In this document: positions 1 through 12,216 of the stretch, in pieces
Layout: every line of letters starts with the position of its first letter
How positions within the stretch are numbered: position 1 is the first letter of the stretch
Assembly: GCA_017303575.1 (NCBI GenBank)
Contig: JAFLCL010000007.1
Span: 1-64,000 of the forward strand
Length of the DNA stretch: 64,000 nucleotides
Direction of reading: 5' to 3'
Source: Deltaproteobacteria bacterium
GTDB lineage: Bacteria > Myxococcota_A > Polyangia > Polyangiales > Sandaracinaceae
The notes under the pieces: model-generated
The model's input: the letters and a program-made list of their open reading frames with translations, nothing else
What the model was told of the DNA's origin: nothing
The model's database searches: none
Made by a program: the position numbers and the translations under genes

Positions 1-13
1 GGCCGCGGGCGCG

Positions 14-1459
14 GTGGCTGCCCGCGTCGCGATCGTCGACGACGACCCCGTCGCGCGCCGGCTCCTCGCGGCGTTGCTCGGCGCCCGCGGGATCTCCGTC
101 GAGGCCTACGAGACGGCCTCCGCGCTCGCGCGCGTCGAGCTCGCCGCGCTCGACTTCGTGTGCGTCGATCTCGGCCTCGGCGTCGAGTCGGGGCTCGACC
201 TCATCGCCGACCTGCGCGCGCGCGATCCCGAGCTCCCCGTGATCGTCGTCACCGCGGCGCGCACGCTGGAGACGGCGGTCGAGGCGATGCGGAGAGGAGC
301 ATGGGACTACCTCGCGAAGCCCGTGGACCCCTCGCTCTTGGCGCAGGCGGCGCGACGTGCGTCGGAGAGGCGCGCGTTGACCCGCGACGTCCATGCACTG
401 CGCGAGCGTCTCGCCGAGCGCACGGGGCTCGATCCCATCCTCGGCCGCAGCGAGAGCGTGAAGCAGCTGCGCCTCCAGATCGCGCGTGTGCTCGAGAGCG
501 AGGTCAACGTCTGCATCCTGGGCGAGAGCGGGACTGGCAAGGAGCTCGTCGCTCGCGCGCTCCACGAGGCCGGCCGTCGGCGTGGCGGGCCCTTCGTCGC
601 GCTCAACTGCGGCGCGATCCCCGCGGCGCTCCAGGAGTCCGAGCTCTTCGGGCACGAACGCGGCGCGTTCACCGGCGCGACCGCCACGCACAAGGGGCGC
701 TTCGAGCAGGCTCAGGGCGGGACGCTCTTCCTCGACGAGGTCGCGGAGATGAGCGCTGCGACGCAGACCAGCCTGCTCCGCACGCTCCAGGAGCGCACGG
801 TGCGTCGCGTCGGCGGCTCACACGATCTCGCGGTGGACGTGCGCATCGTGTGCGCCACGCACCGCGATCTCGAGGAAGAGGTGCGGGCGGGGCGCTTCCG
901 CCAGGACCTCTACTACCGTCTCGTCGTCTATCCGATCCGCGTGCCCCCGCTGCGTGAGCGGCTCGAGGATCTCCCTCTTCTCGTGGGCCACTTCCTGCGA
1001 CGTTTCGCGGCCGACGTGCCTCGAGCGGTCACGCGTGTGACTCCCGAACTCCTCGATGCGCTCGCGCGCCACGACTGGCCCGGCAACGTGCGCGAGCTCG
1101 AGAACGTGGTGCATCGCGCGATGCTGTCGAGCGAGAGCGAGGTGCTCGACGTGGTGAGCCTGAGCTCGTCGCTTCGCGCTCGCGAGCCCGCGGCGCGAAA
1201 CGCCGAGGCGCAGTCGCCCTCGCCGGCCCCGGCGCCGACAACTGTCTCGCTCGCGGAGCTCGAGCGCGAGGCGATGCTCCGCGCGCTCGCCCAAGAGCGA
1301 GGCAACGTCACGCGTGCGGCGAGAGTGCTGGGCGTCGGACGCGCGACGCTCTACCGCCGTCTCGCGTCGCTCCGCATCGTGGGTGATCACGAGACGGAGT
1401 CGTCTCATCGCGGGACGGGAGTCTCGGAGCGAGACCTCGTCGCGTCTCGAGACCACTGA
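14..1459 (+). CDS. sigma-54-dependent response regulator, NtrC family
   Basis: Transcriptional activator that, when phosphorylated by a partner kinase, remodels sigma-54 RNA polymerase. Domains in order: receiver (about 1-120; acidic pocket D9-D11, phospho-acceptor D52, K102), AAA+ (about 142-370; Walker A GESGTGKE at 170-177, the sigma-54-contacting GAFTGA loop at 217-222, Walker B GTLFLDEV at 236-243), and a Fis-type helix-turn-helix near 414-455. All key residues are present, so it should be a functional ATPase. The start used is a GTG at base 14, but the frame stays open to the window edge, so a start just outside the window is possible; the receiver begins immediately, so little can be missing. 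The hybrid kinase 70 bp downstream is the obvious partner candidate. Its C-terminal tail after the HTH (about 26 residues) is polar and unassigned. Confidence 0.93.
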   Translation: MAARVAIVDDDPVARRLLAALLGARGISVEAYETASALARVELAALDFVCVDLGLGVESGLDLIADLRARDPELPVIVVTAARTLETAVEAMRRGAWDYLAKPVDPSLLAQAARRASERRALTRDVHALRERLAERTGLDPILGRSESVKQLRLQIARVLESEVNVCILGESGTGKELVARALHEAGRRRGGPFVALNCGAIPAALQESELFGHERGAFTGATATHKGRFEQAQGGTLFLDEVAEMSAATQTSLLRTLQERTVRRVGGSHDLAVDVRIVCATHRDLEEEVRAGRFRQDLYYRLVVYPIRVPPLRERLEDLPLLVGHFLRRFAADVPRAVTRVTPELLDALARHDWPGNVRELENVVHRAMLSSESEVLDVVSLSSSLRAREPAARNAEAQSPSPAPAPTTVSLAELEREAMLRALAQERGNVTRAARVLGVGRATLYRRLASLRIVGDHETESSHRGTGVSERDLVASRDH

Positions 1460-1529
1460 TCGCTGCGCCCCGGCGTTGGCAGACGCCTTGCTCCTCTCGG
1501 TCTGCGCACGAGCGCACCGGAGAGAGACC

Positions 1530-3116
<1,587 letters not shown>

Positions 3117-3168
3117 CGGCGCGAGTTCGGGTGGGCGCTCCGATCGCGACACTGTACAAACGGTCCGC

Positions 3169-5577
3169 ATGGAGACCCGCCTCGACCTCACGACCCTGAA
3201 CGAGCCGCAGGTCGAGGCCGTGCTCCACGGCCCCGGCCCGCTCGTCGTGTTCGCGGGCGCGGGATCGGGCAAGACGCGCGTGATCGTCCACCGCATCGCG
3301 CACCTCGTGCTCGATCACGGCTGCCCTGCGTGGCGCATCCTCGCCGTGACCTTCACCAACCGCGCCGCGGGCGAGATGAAGGAGCGCCTCGATCGGCTCG
3401 TGCCCGGCGCCGCGCGCGACCTCGCGGTCGGGACCTTCCACTCGACGTGTGCGCGCCTGCTCCGCCGTCACTCGCAGGACCTGCGCCTCTCGCGCGACTT
3501 CGCCATCTACGACGACGCCGATCAGAAGGCGATGATCTCGCGGGTCTTGAAGGACCTCTCGCTCGACGAGAAGCGCATCCCGCCGAAGATGGTCGCCTCG
3601 ATCATCAACCAGGCGAAGAACGAGATGCAGGGCCCCGAGGACGTGCCGCTCACGGGCCTCGACGCGGAGCGCATCCGCGAGGTCTTCCGCGAGTACGAGA
3701 AGCGCATGGCCAAGGCCAACGCGCTCGACTTCGGCGACCTCATCTACCAGATGGTGCGCGCGCTCGAGGGCAACGAGGCGCTGCGCATGCAGCTCGCGGG
3801 GCGCTTCGTGCACCTCCTGGTGGACGAGTTCCAGGACACGAACCACGCGCAGTTCCGCCTCGTGCGCGCGCTCGCCTCGGTGAACCGCAACCTCTTGGTG
3901 GTGGGCGACGACGATCAGTCCATCTACCGATGGCGAGGCGCCGATCGCAGGAACATCCTCGACTTCCGCCGCTACTTCCCCGACGCGCAGATCGTGAAGC
4001 TCGAGCAGAACTACCGCTCGACCAAGCGCATCCTCCGCGTCGCGCACGCGGTGATCGAGAAGAACGTCGATCGCGAGCCCAAGCAGCTCTGGACCGACAA
4101 CCCCGACGGCTCGAAGATCAAGGTGCTGCGCTGCGGCTCGGAGCGCGACGAGGCCGAGATCGTGGTGCGCGCCGCGCGCGAGCAGGTGAGCGCCGGCAAG
4201 CCGCTGCGATCGCTCGCTGTGTTCTATCGAATCCACGCGCAGTCACGCGTGCTCGAAGAAGCGCTGCGCGCCGCGCGCATCGCGTACCGCGTCGTCGGGG
4301 GCGTGCGCTTCTACGATCGCGCCGAAGTGAAGGACCTGCTCGCGTACCTGCGCCTGGTCTCGAACCCCGAGGACGACATCTCGTTCCTCCGCGTGGTGAA
4401 CGTGCCGACGCGCGGCATCGGCAAGACGTCGATCGATCGACTGCTCGACGACGCCGCGACCCAGGGCACCGGTGTGTGGGCCGCGGCCAAGCGCGCCGCC
4501 GAGAGCAAGAACGGGAGTCCGATCGCGAAGTTCGTCGAGCTGATCGAGACGCTGCGCGAGAAGGCACCCGCGCTCTTGTCCGAGGGCGCGAAACCTTCGG
4601 GGGAAGCGCTCGGCCTGGCAGACTTCGCGCGCCTCGTGCTGACCGAGTCCGGCTACGAGAAGTCGCTCACCGACGAGAACACGGCCGAGAGCGACGCGCG
4701 CCTCGAGAACCTCGCGTCGCTCGTGGGCTCGATGCAGGAGTTCGAGGATTCGGAAGGCGAGGATCGTCCGAGCGTCACCGCGCCTTCGTTGGCCACGCCC
4801 GACGACGCGCCGAGCGAGAAGCCGGGCCTGCTCACGCGCTTCCTCGAGACCGTCACGCTGCAGAGCGAGCCCGAGGACGCCAACGGCGACAAGAAGGATC
4901 AGGTCACGCTGATGACGGTGCACGCGGCCAAGGGCCTCGAGTTCCCGCGCGTGATCGTCGTCGGTCTCGAGGAGCAGCTCTTTCCGTTCCGCGGCGTGAA
5001 CGAAGGCGAAGGCCCCGAGGAGCTCGAAGAAGAGAGACGCCTCGCCTACGTCGCGTTCACGCGCGCGGAGGAGTCGCTCACGCTCACGTGGGCCACGAGC
5101 CGCTACGTGTTCGGCAACCTGCGCCTTGGCACGATCTCGCGCTTCCTCGACGAGCTGCCGCTGCAGGACATCGAGCAGCGCGGGGAGGGCACGAGCCCCC
5201 GACCGTTCACCGAGTCGCCTTACGGATCGCGGAGCTCGAGCTTCGGCGGCTACGGAGGATCGAGTGGAGGCGGATCGAGCGGCTACCCGTCGTCCGGATC
5301 GTCGAGCTACGACAAGGGCTCGATGCCGCGCGAGGGCTCGCTCGGCTACGGCGACGGCTTCACGCGTCGCTCGCTCCACGGCATCGCGCCCATCAAGAGC
5401 GAACCGCCGAAGGAGAAGGAGATCGCGGGCTTCAAGAAGGGCATGAAGGTCCGCCACGTCCGCTACGGCGTGGGCAAGGTCTACAGCGTCGAGGGCGGCA
5501 CACCGCCCACGGTCACCGTGGACTTCCCCGGCCACGGCACCAAGCAGATCGTGGCGAAGTACCTCGAGCCGGCCTGA
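3169..5577 (+). CDS. pcrA: ATP-dependent 3'-5' DNA helicase PcrA/UvrD
   Basis: Superfamily 1A helicase used in nucleotide excision repair, mismatch repair and clearing of replication blocks. The 802 residues show the full motif set: Q-motif region near 9-14, Walker A AGAGSGKTR at 29-37, motif II DEFQDT at 219-224, motif III GDDDQSIYRWRGA near 245-257, and a C-terminal motif VI region VAFTRAEESL. A low-complexity Gly/Ser-rich linker (about 685-735) separates the motor from a C-terminal Tudor-like domain (VRHVRYGVGKVYSVEGG) typical of PcrA/UvrD and known to contact RNA polymerase. Length matches the family (about 720-800). The ATG at 3169 precedes the Q-motif by only a few residues. It stands alone, with a short gap after the hybrid kinase. 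Assignment as UvrD versus PcrA is a naming question only. Confidence 0.95.
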   Translation: METRLDLTTLNEPQVEAVLHGPGPLVVFAGAGSGKTRVIVHRIAHLVLDHGCPAWRILAVTFTNRAAGEMKERLDRLVPGAARDLAVGTFHSTCARLLRRHSQDLRLSRDFAIYDDADQKAMISRVLKDLSLDEKRIPPKMVASIINQAKNEMQGPEDVPLTGLDAERIREVFREYEKRMAKANALDFGDLIYQMVRALEGNEALRMQLAGRFVHLLVDEFQDTNHAQFRLVRALASVNRNLLVVGDDDQSIYRWRGADRRNILDFRRYFPDAQIVKLEQNYRSTKRILRVAHAVIEKNVDREPKQLWTDNPDGSKIKVLRCGSERDEAEIVVRAAREQVSAGKPLRSLAVFYRIHAQSRVLEEALRAARIAYRVVGGVRFYDRAEVKDLLAYLRLVSNPEDDISFLRVVNVPTRGIGKTSIDRLLDDAATQGTGVWAAAKRAAESKNGSPIAKFVELIETLREKAPALLSEGAKPSGEALGLADFARLVLTESGYEKSLTDENTAESDARLENLASLVGSMQEFEDSEGEDRPSVTAPSLATPDDAPSEKPGLLTRFLETVTLQSEPEDANGDKKDQVTLMTVHAAKGLEFPRVIVVGLEEQLFPFRGVNEGEGPEELEEERRLAYVAFTRAEESLTLTWATSRYVFGNLRLGTISRFLDELPLQDIEQRGEGTSPRPFTESPYGSRSSSFGGYGGSSGGGSSGYPSSGSSSYDKGSMPREGSLGYGDGFTRRSLHGIAPIKSEPPKEKEIAGFKKGMKVRHVRYGVGKVYSVEGGTPPTVTVDFPGHGTKQIVAKYLEPA

Positions 5578-5612
5578 AGGAACATCACGCGCGCGCCTCC
5601 GTACGATGCGCG

Positions 5613-6533
5613 ATGCGCGCGCGCCCTCTCGTGTCGGGCCTGTCGGTCCTCGCTCTGTCGATCGCGTCGATCGCCGCAGCGGCCTCCAAGGACGGGCGCG
5701 CGGTGCCTCCTGCCACGCCGACCGTTCGGTCGCTCCCGCCAGGTCTGTGGTTCGTGGACGGTCACTACGAGTCCCACGCGCTCGAGGACGAGCCCGAAGC
5801 GCCTCGCTTCGCCGTGGTCACGGCCATCACCACGAGCGGCCCCGCAGCGGAGGCAGCGGCGCGTCGTGTGCACGGATCCACCGTGGTCGATCCCGGCTAT
5901 CCGTGGGTCGTCACCACGCGTGACGTCCCGATCGAAGCCACACCGCCCGACCGCATCGCTGTGATCGTGGGCCTCTACACGGATCGCAACGCGGCCGATG
6001 CCCTGCGTTCACGCGTCGCGCATGCGCGCGTCGTCGCGATCTCCCAGACGGCGCACACGCCCGTGTGGAACGACGATGGCGAGGAGCGACGTCTGTGGGT
6101 CGTCCAGGTCGATCCACGACGCGACGCCGAGGGTGTGCCGCGCGCGGCGTTCGATGCCCTCGAGCACGACTTCGCGCAGCGCTCGTTCGCGAGCTCCGCC
6201 GAGTACGAGGCTGCGCACGACGCGGCCATCGCTGCCTTGCCGCGCTGCACCGCGCAGCGCGGCTCGATCTACGTCACGCGCGAGAGCCGCCGCTACTTCG
6301 GATCCGATCGTCGGTGGGCGCCTGCGCGCTGCGGATCACGCGAAGCTGTCGTGCCCGTCGAGAGCACGCTGCGCGAGGCGATCTTCGAGTACCGACAGAA
6401 CGAGACGCGCGTGCATCAGGTCACGGCCGTGTCGTGCGACACGCCCGGCATCGACGTGTGGCGCTGGACGAACGAAGGCCGCGAGGTGATTCCCGGTCAG
6501 GAGCCCGCATTCTCCGCGGGCTGCGCGGGCTGA
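5613..6533 (+). CDS. exported protein of unknown function
   Basis: Not recognised. The 306-residue product begins with a clear Sec signal peptide (MRARPLVSGLSVLALSIASI, with Ala-rich cleavage region near residues 20-24), so it should be periplasmic or secreted. The mature part is soluble, mixed alpha/beta, with scattered cysteines near the C-terminus (around residues 215-305) that could form disulfides. Residues 55-140 contain two stretches of the shape 'xAVVTAITTSGPAAEAAARRV' and 'IAVIVGLYTDRNAADALRSRV', vaguely like a SPOR-type beta-alpha duplication; this is inference from pattern only. The ATG at 5613 was chosen because it starts the signal peptide; an earlier ATG 8 bp upstream is out of frame. 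It lies 35 bp after the helicase and ends 13 bp before a convergent gene. Confidence 0.75.
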   Translation: MRARPLVSGLSVLALSIASIAAAASKDGRAVPPATPTVRSLPPGLWFVDGHYESHALEDEPEAPRFAVVTAITTSGPAAEAAARRVHGSTVVDPGYPWVVTTRDVPIEATPPDRIAVIVGLYTDRNAADALRSRVAHARVVAISQTAHTPVWNDDGEERRLWVVQVDPRRDAEGVPRAAFDALEHDFAQRSFASSAEYEAAHDAAIAALPRCTAQRGSIYVTRESRRYFGSDRRWAPARCGSREAVVPVESTLREAIFEYRQNETRVHQVTAVSCDTPGIDVWRWTNEGREVIPGQEPAFSAGCAG

Positions 6534-6546
6534 TCGCCCGATCTCC

Positions 6547-7974
6547 TCAACGCCCGGGAATCCCGGGCACCCACGTGCCGTGGATCGGCACGGGGATGTG
6601 GTGCGAGAGCCAGGCGGTGCCGACCGCGCCGTCGCTGACACGTCGCGCATCGAGCACTGCGACGCCACTGCGGTGCCTCGAAGCGTCGTAGACCTGGGTG
6701 AGGAGCCAGCCGTCGTCCTCGTGCGTGCCTTCGCGACGCGGAACGAAGTTCGACTCTCCCGGATGTCGGTGTGCACCGAGATCGGCGATCTCGATCTTGC
6801 CCGTCGCGACCTCGAGCTTGCCCACGCGATCGTGGTGATCGCGCGTGACGAGCGGATAGATCCACGTCGCGCGATGCGTCTCGCGGGCGTGCGGCACGGT
6901 GGGCATCTCGAGCACCTCGTCGGACACGCGCGTGCGACGCAGTGTGCCGTTCGCGTCGATCTCGAGGCGCTCGAGGTGCGACTTCGCGGCGTCGACCCAC
7001 GCACGTCCGCTGCGCGCCCTGTCGATCGCGAACGCCTCGCCCGGGTCGAAACGATCGAAGACGCAGAGGTGCGCCACGGTCGTTCCGTCGCTCGATTCGA
7101 AGCCGTGTCCGAAGTGGAACGCGAAGAACGCGTCCGTCGTGATGCGACGAACCGCATGCGGCGCGGCGCGCTCGACGAGCAGGATCTCGGTGCCGCGCTC
7201 GGGTGCCCAGCGCATGTTCTTCGTGGGCGCCGAGACGCCCGCGAGGAAGCCGGCCACCCCGACCTCGAGCGGCGGCACCGCGATCACGAGGTGCGACTCC
7301 GTGATCGCGAAGTCGTGCACGAACGGAAAGGCGTGCGTTCCGATCGCCGTCACGAGCCGCGGCTCGCCCGCGCGCGGCAGCTCGTACACGTCGAGCTCCA
7401 TGCCGGTCATGCCCATCGCCACCCCGAGGATGTACGTGCTTCCCGTGCGTGGGCAGCGACGCGAGTGTGCGCCGACCATCGCCTTCGCCGCGCCCGAGAG
7501 CTTCCACGGGCCGACCGTCTCCAGCGTCCACGGATCGATCTCGATCGGCATGCCCGCATCGGTCGTCGCGAACACGCGGTCGTGCCACGCGAGCACGTGG
7601 ATGTTCGTGGGGTTCTTCTGCTGTCCGCCCACGCGTCGCCACCAGTGAGGGCCGACCGTCGAGCCCGACGTGTAGACGGCCTCCTTCTTCGCGCGCTCAT
7701 CGATCAGCTCGGGCGTGAGCGTGACGCGCGCGGCCGCGCTCGCTCGACCGCGATCGAAGCGGAACGCGCTGATCGCGCCATCGCCATCGAGCCAGTTGAG
7801 GTAGTGGTGCCCGAACACGGAGAAGAGGCCGGGACCGTTGCGGTACACGGTGCCCGAGAGCTCCTCCGGGAGGCGTCCTTCGATCTCGCAGTCGACGAAG
7901 CCGTGCTCTTCGGGAAGATCGTGCAGCGAGCGTCCGCGCTCGGCCCGGCTCTGGGGGATCGTCGTGTCGTCCAT
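6547..7974 (-). CDS. carotenoid oxygenase (carotenoid cleavage dioxygenase family)
   Basis: Non-haem iron dioxygenase family that cleaves polyene double bonds of carotenoids or apocarotenoids, or stilbenes in some members. The 475-residue product has the family's seven-bladed propeller layout and all four iron-binding histidines at the expected spacing: H170 (GAHSR), H220 (FVHDFAIT), H287 (FHFGHGFE) and H465 near the end (PIHGTW). The N-terminal NGPGLFSVFG-HHYLNWLDGDG signature is intact. The ATG at 7974 has a good ribosome site (GGCGGGAG, 7 bp before); a GTG 33 bases upstream is less likely. It is monocistronic by spacing, with the next minus-strand gene ending 67 bp before its start. Substrate cannot be read from sequence. 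Myxobacteria make carotenoids under light control, so pigment breakdown is a reasonable inference. Confidence 0.93.
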   Translation of the reverse strand: MDDTTIPQSRAERGRSLHDLPEEHGFVDCEIEGRLPEELSGTVYRNGPGLFSVFGHHYLNWLDGDGAISAFRFDRGRASAAARVTLTPELIDERAKKEAVYTSGSTVGPHWWRRVGGQQKNPTNIHVLAWHDRVFATTDAGMPIEIDPWTLETVGPWKLSGAAKAMVGAHSRRCPRTGSTYILGVAMGMTGMELDVYELPRAGEPRLVTAIGTHAFPFVHDFAITESHLVIAVPPLEVGVAGFLAGVSAPTKNMRWAPERGTEILLVERAAPHAVRRITTDAFFAFHFGHGFESSDGTTVAHLCVFDRFDPGEAFAIDRARSGRAWVDAAKSHLERLEIDANGTLRRTRVSDEVLEMPTVPHARETHRATWIYPLVTRDHHDRVGKLEVATGKIEIADLGAHRHPGESNFVPRREGTHEDDGWLLTQVYDASRHRSGVAVLDARRVSDGAVGTAWLSHHIPVPIHGTWVPGIPGR

Positions 7975-8041
7975 GGGCTCCCGCCTGAGAAGGCGCGAGC
8001 CTCTCACGGACCGAATCGGCGGTCAGCCGCGACGGTCACGC

Positions 8042-8437
8042 TCAGCGGCTCGCCGCCTTCACTGCATCCTCGAGACGCTTCACGTCTGCGCCGTTCAAGA
8101 AGAAGCGGATCACGCCGCGCACCTTCTCGCGCGTCCCGCCGCGCGTGACGAAGAAGGTCCCATCGGGATCGACGCTCAGGTCGGAGAACGAGTCGTAGTC
8201 GGTGCGACGCAGCGTCATCCCGAGGATGTTGCGGTGCTCGATGCCCGACTCCGTCACGACGAGCGCGGGGTTCATCAGGTAGCCGATCGACACCAGCAAG
8301 AGGATCACGCCGGTGATCGTGTTCATCGACACACCGACGAGGAACGTTGTGCCGAGGATGAACACCGCGCACACGAGCATGAAGATCGCGACGCCGCGGC
8401 TGTGGTGGATCTCGATCGGAAGCTTGGTGTCGCTCAT
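8042..8437 (-). CDS. small membrane protein with C-terminal PH-like region
   Basis: 131-residue product. A short polar N-terminus is followed by two adjacent hydrophobic segments (about 15-36 and 40-58), then a soluble domain (about 60-128) that reads as short beta strands plus a final helix, similar in look to bacterial PH-like domains found after double membrane hairpins. No catalytic motif. The ATG at 8437 overlaps a TGA (ATGA) that would terminate the preceding minus-strand gene if that gene is read in its alternate frame, so the two are probably translationally coupled. Function unknown. Confidence 0.7.
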   Translation of the reverse strand: MSDTKLPIEIHHSRGVAIFMLVCAVFILGTTFLVGVSMNTITGVILLLVSIGYLMNPALVVTESGIEHRNILGMTLRRTDYDSFSDLSVDPDGTFFVTRGGTREKVRGVIRFFLNGADVKRLEDAVKAASR

Positions 8438-8467
8438 TCGGTCTCCTCGTCCTCGAAGCTACTCCGC

Positions 8468-8968
8468 TCACGCACGGTGGCGAAAGGCGCGAGGGCTCCG
8501 AGGACACGTCCGACGAACGCGGAATCCGTGAGGGGCTCGTGCACGTCGACGTCGATCTGTCGGTCGCCACTTCGACTTCTTCGGCTTCTTCTTGCGGGGC
8601 CGCTTCTCGCGCGGCGGCTCGACCATGCGAGCGGCTTGTGCGGCGAAGGATTCGATCGACGCGGAGGTGTCTCTCCAGTCGCCGATCATCGCGCCCAAGT
8701 CGATGCGGAGGCGGCTGTCTCGGCCGCGGACCAGCTCGTATGCGACGAGTCCCCCGTGCGAGCTACGAGTGACGAGCAATGCCCTCCGCTCATCGATCGG
8801 AAACACCGCTTCGAGAGACACCGGACGCCCGAAGTGCACGGAGAATTCGGCAAGCTCACTCATCGGAAAGACGAGGTGTTCACTCACCAAGACCGCATCG
8901 TTGGCGTCCCATGCCGCCGACACCTCGGTGAAGAGTGTCTCCGCTTCCTCTCTCGTCGGGCTGGCCAT
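8468..8968 (-). CDS. hypothetical protein, probably frameshifted near its C-terminus
   Basis: The uninterrupted frame gives 166 residues. The first about 130 look like a normal acidic-to-neutral soluble protein (MASPTREEAETLFTEVSAAW onward) and run into a Lys-rich stretch (RPRKKKPKKSK) at roughly 8570-8600. After that, the open frame becomes Arg-rich and protein-unlike. The frame reached by skipping one base instead reads as ordinary protein with GC-rich third positions (GDRQIDVDVHEPLTDSAFVG, then further acidic sequence) and stops at a TGA at 8434-8436 overlapping the next gene's ATG. The intact gene is therefore probably 8434-8968 with a one-base insertion near 8555-8580. Either a genuine mutation or a sequencing error at the A/G-rich tract would explain it. 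Family not recognised. Confidence 0.6.
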   Translation of the reverse strand: MASPTREEAETLFTEVSAAWDANDAVLVSEHLVFPMSELAEFSVHFGRPVSLEAVFPIDERRALLVTRSSHGGLVAYELVRGRDSRLRIDLGAMIGDWRDTSASIESFAAQAARMVEPPREKRPRKKKPKKSKWRPTDRRRRARAPHGFRVRRTCPRSPRAFRHRA

Positions 8969-9079
8969 GCGAAATCGTACAGCACCGAAGCGAACGGGCT
9001 GCGGCTCACTCGGTGGGGCGAGGAGCGCGCAGCCCGTGTTCGTCGTGTCGTGTTCGTGTGGGGGACGTGAGTCGAGCGA

Positions 9080-11455
<2,376 letters not shown>

Positions 11456-11619
11456 GTGTGGGGCCTCGGGAGGTGAGGTGACGTTCCGTAGCGTCAGTGA
11501 GGTGAACGAGGCCAGACGGTAAGGTTGCTGATGAAGGTGTCACCCAATCCCATCGGGCAGCCAACGGAGCCAGGTCCGCGTCGCTCGGGCCCCGAGGGCT
11601 GCATGCTACCTTCGACGCC

Positions 11620-12204
11620 GTGACCGCGGCGCTGCGACTCGCGACGTACGACGACCTCCTCGCCCTCGACGAGGACGTGCGGGCCGAGGTCGTACGCGGA
11701 TCGTTGGTGGTCTCGCCTGCCCCGCTGCCTCGTCACTCGAAGGTGCAGCGTGCGCTCGGCAGCTTCCTCGGACGTCCGTTCGATGACGATCACGGGGTCG
11801 GTGGACCCGGCGGCTGGTGGATCCTCCTCGAGGTCGACGTGCGCCTCTCGCGGCACGACATCGTCCGTCCCGATCTCGCAGGCTGGAAGCGCGAACGCCT
11901 CGTCGATCCCTGGGACATGCGTCCGATCGACGTGGTGCCCGACTGGGTCTGCGAGATCACCTCGCCGAGCAACGCGCGTCATGATCGCGTGACCAAGGCC
12001 AAGCTCTACCTCGAGTCGCGCGTGCCCCACCTCTGGCTCGTCGATCCCGAGACGCGCGTGCTCGAGGCGCTCGTGCGCGAGGGCGATCGATGGATGGAAG
12101 CGGGCCGCTTCAGCGACGGTGACGTCGTTCGCATCCCGTCGTTCGAGGCGATCGAGCTCGACGTCGCGCGCATCTTCCCGCCCGCGCCCGCGCCGACACC
12201 CTGA
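11620..12204 (+). CDS. Uma2 family restriction-endonuclease-like protein
   Basis: PD-(D/E)XK-fold protein of the Uma2 (DUF820) family, abundant in cyanobacteria and myxobacteria, with uncertain biological role. 194 residues. The conserved pattern is present: E at EVVRGSLVV near 23-31, then RPDLAGW near 82-90 containing the metal-binding Asp, and VCEITSPSNARHDRVTKAKL near 109-128 supplying the ExS/ExK core. A further YLESRVPHLWLVDPETRVLE completes the fold. The start is a GTG at 11620. It is divergent from lon and convergent with prfA, with 12 bp between stop codons. A second, different Uma2 gene occurs at 18283-19152. Confidence 0.88.
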   Translation: MTAALRLATYDDLLALDEDVRAEVVRGSLVVSPAPLPRHSKVQRALGSFLGRPFDDDHGVGGPGGWWILLEVDVRLSRHDIVRPDLAGWKRERLVDPWDMRPIDVVPDWVCEITSPSNARHDRVTKAKLYLESRVPHLWLVDPETRVLEALVREGDRWMEAGRFSDGDVVRIPSFEAIELDVARIFPPAPAPTP

Positions 12205-12216
12205 CCGCGAGCTCGA

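Noticed and set aside
3330..5612. Long second open frame through the helicase gene
   Set aside because: Arg-rich, motif-free shadow; only its last part, from 5613, is a real gene.
6552..6568. 17-base palindrome GCCCGGGA-A-TCCCGGGC at the end of the carotenoid oxygenase gene
   Set aside because: It encodes the last residues of the enzyme and has almost no loop; could be a weak terminator but nothing else supports it.
11456..11619. Heat-shock promoter or CIRCE element upstream of lon
   Set aside because: Searched by eye; no inverted repeat of the CIRCE type and no convincing sigma-32-like pair.
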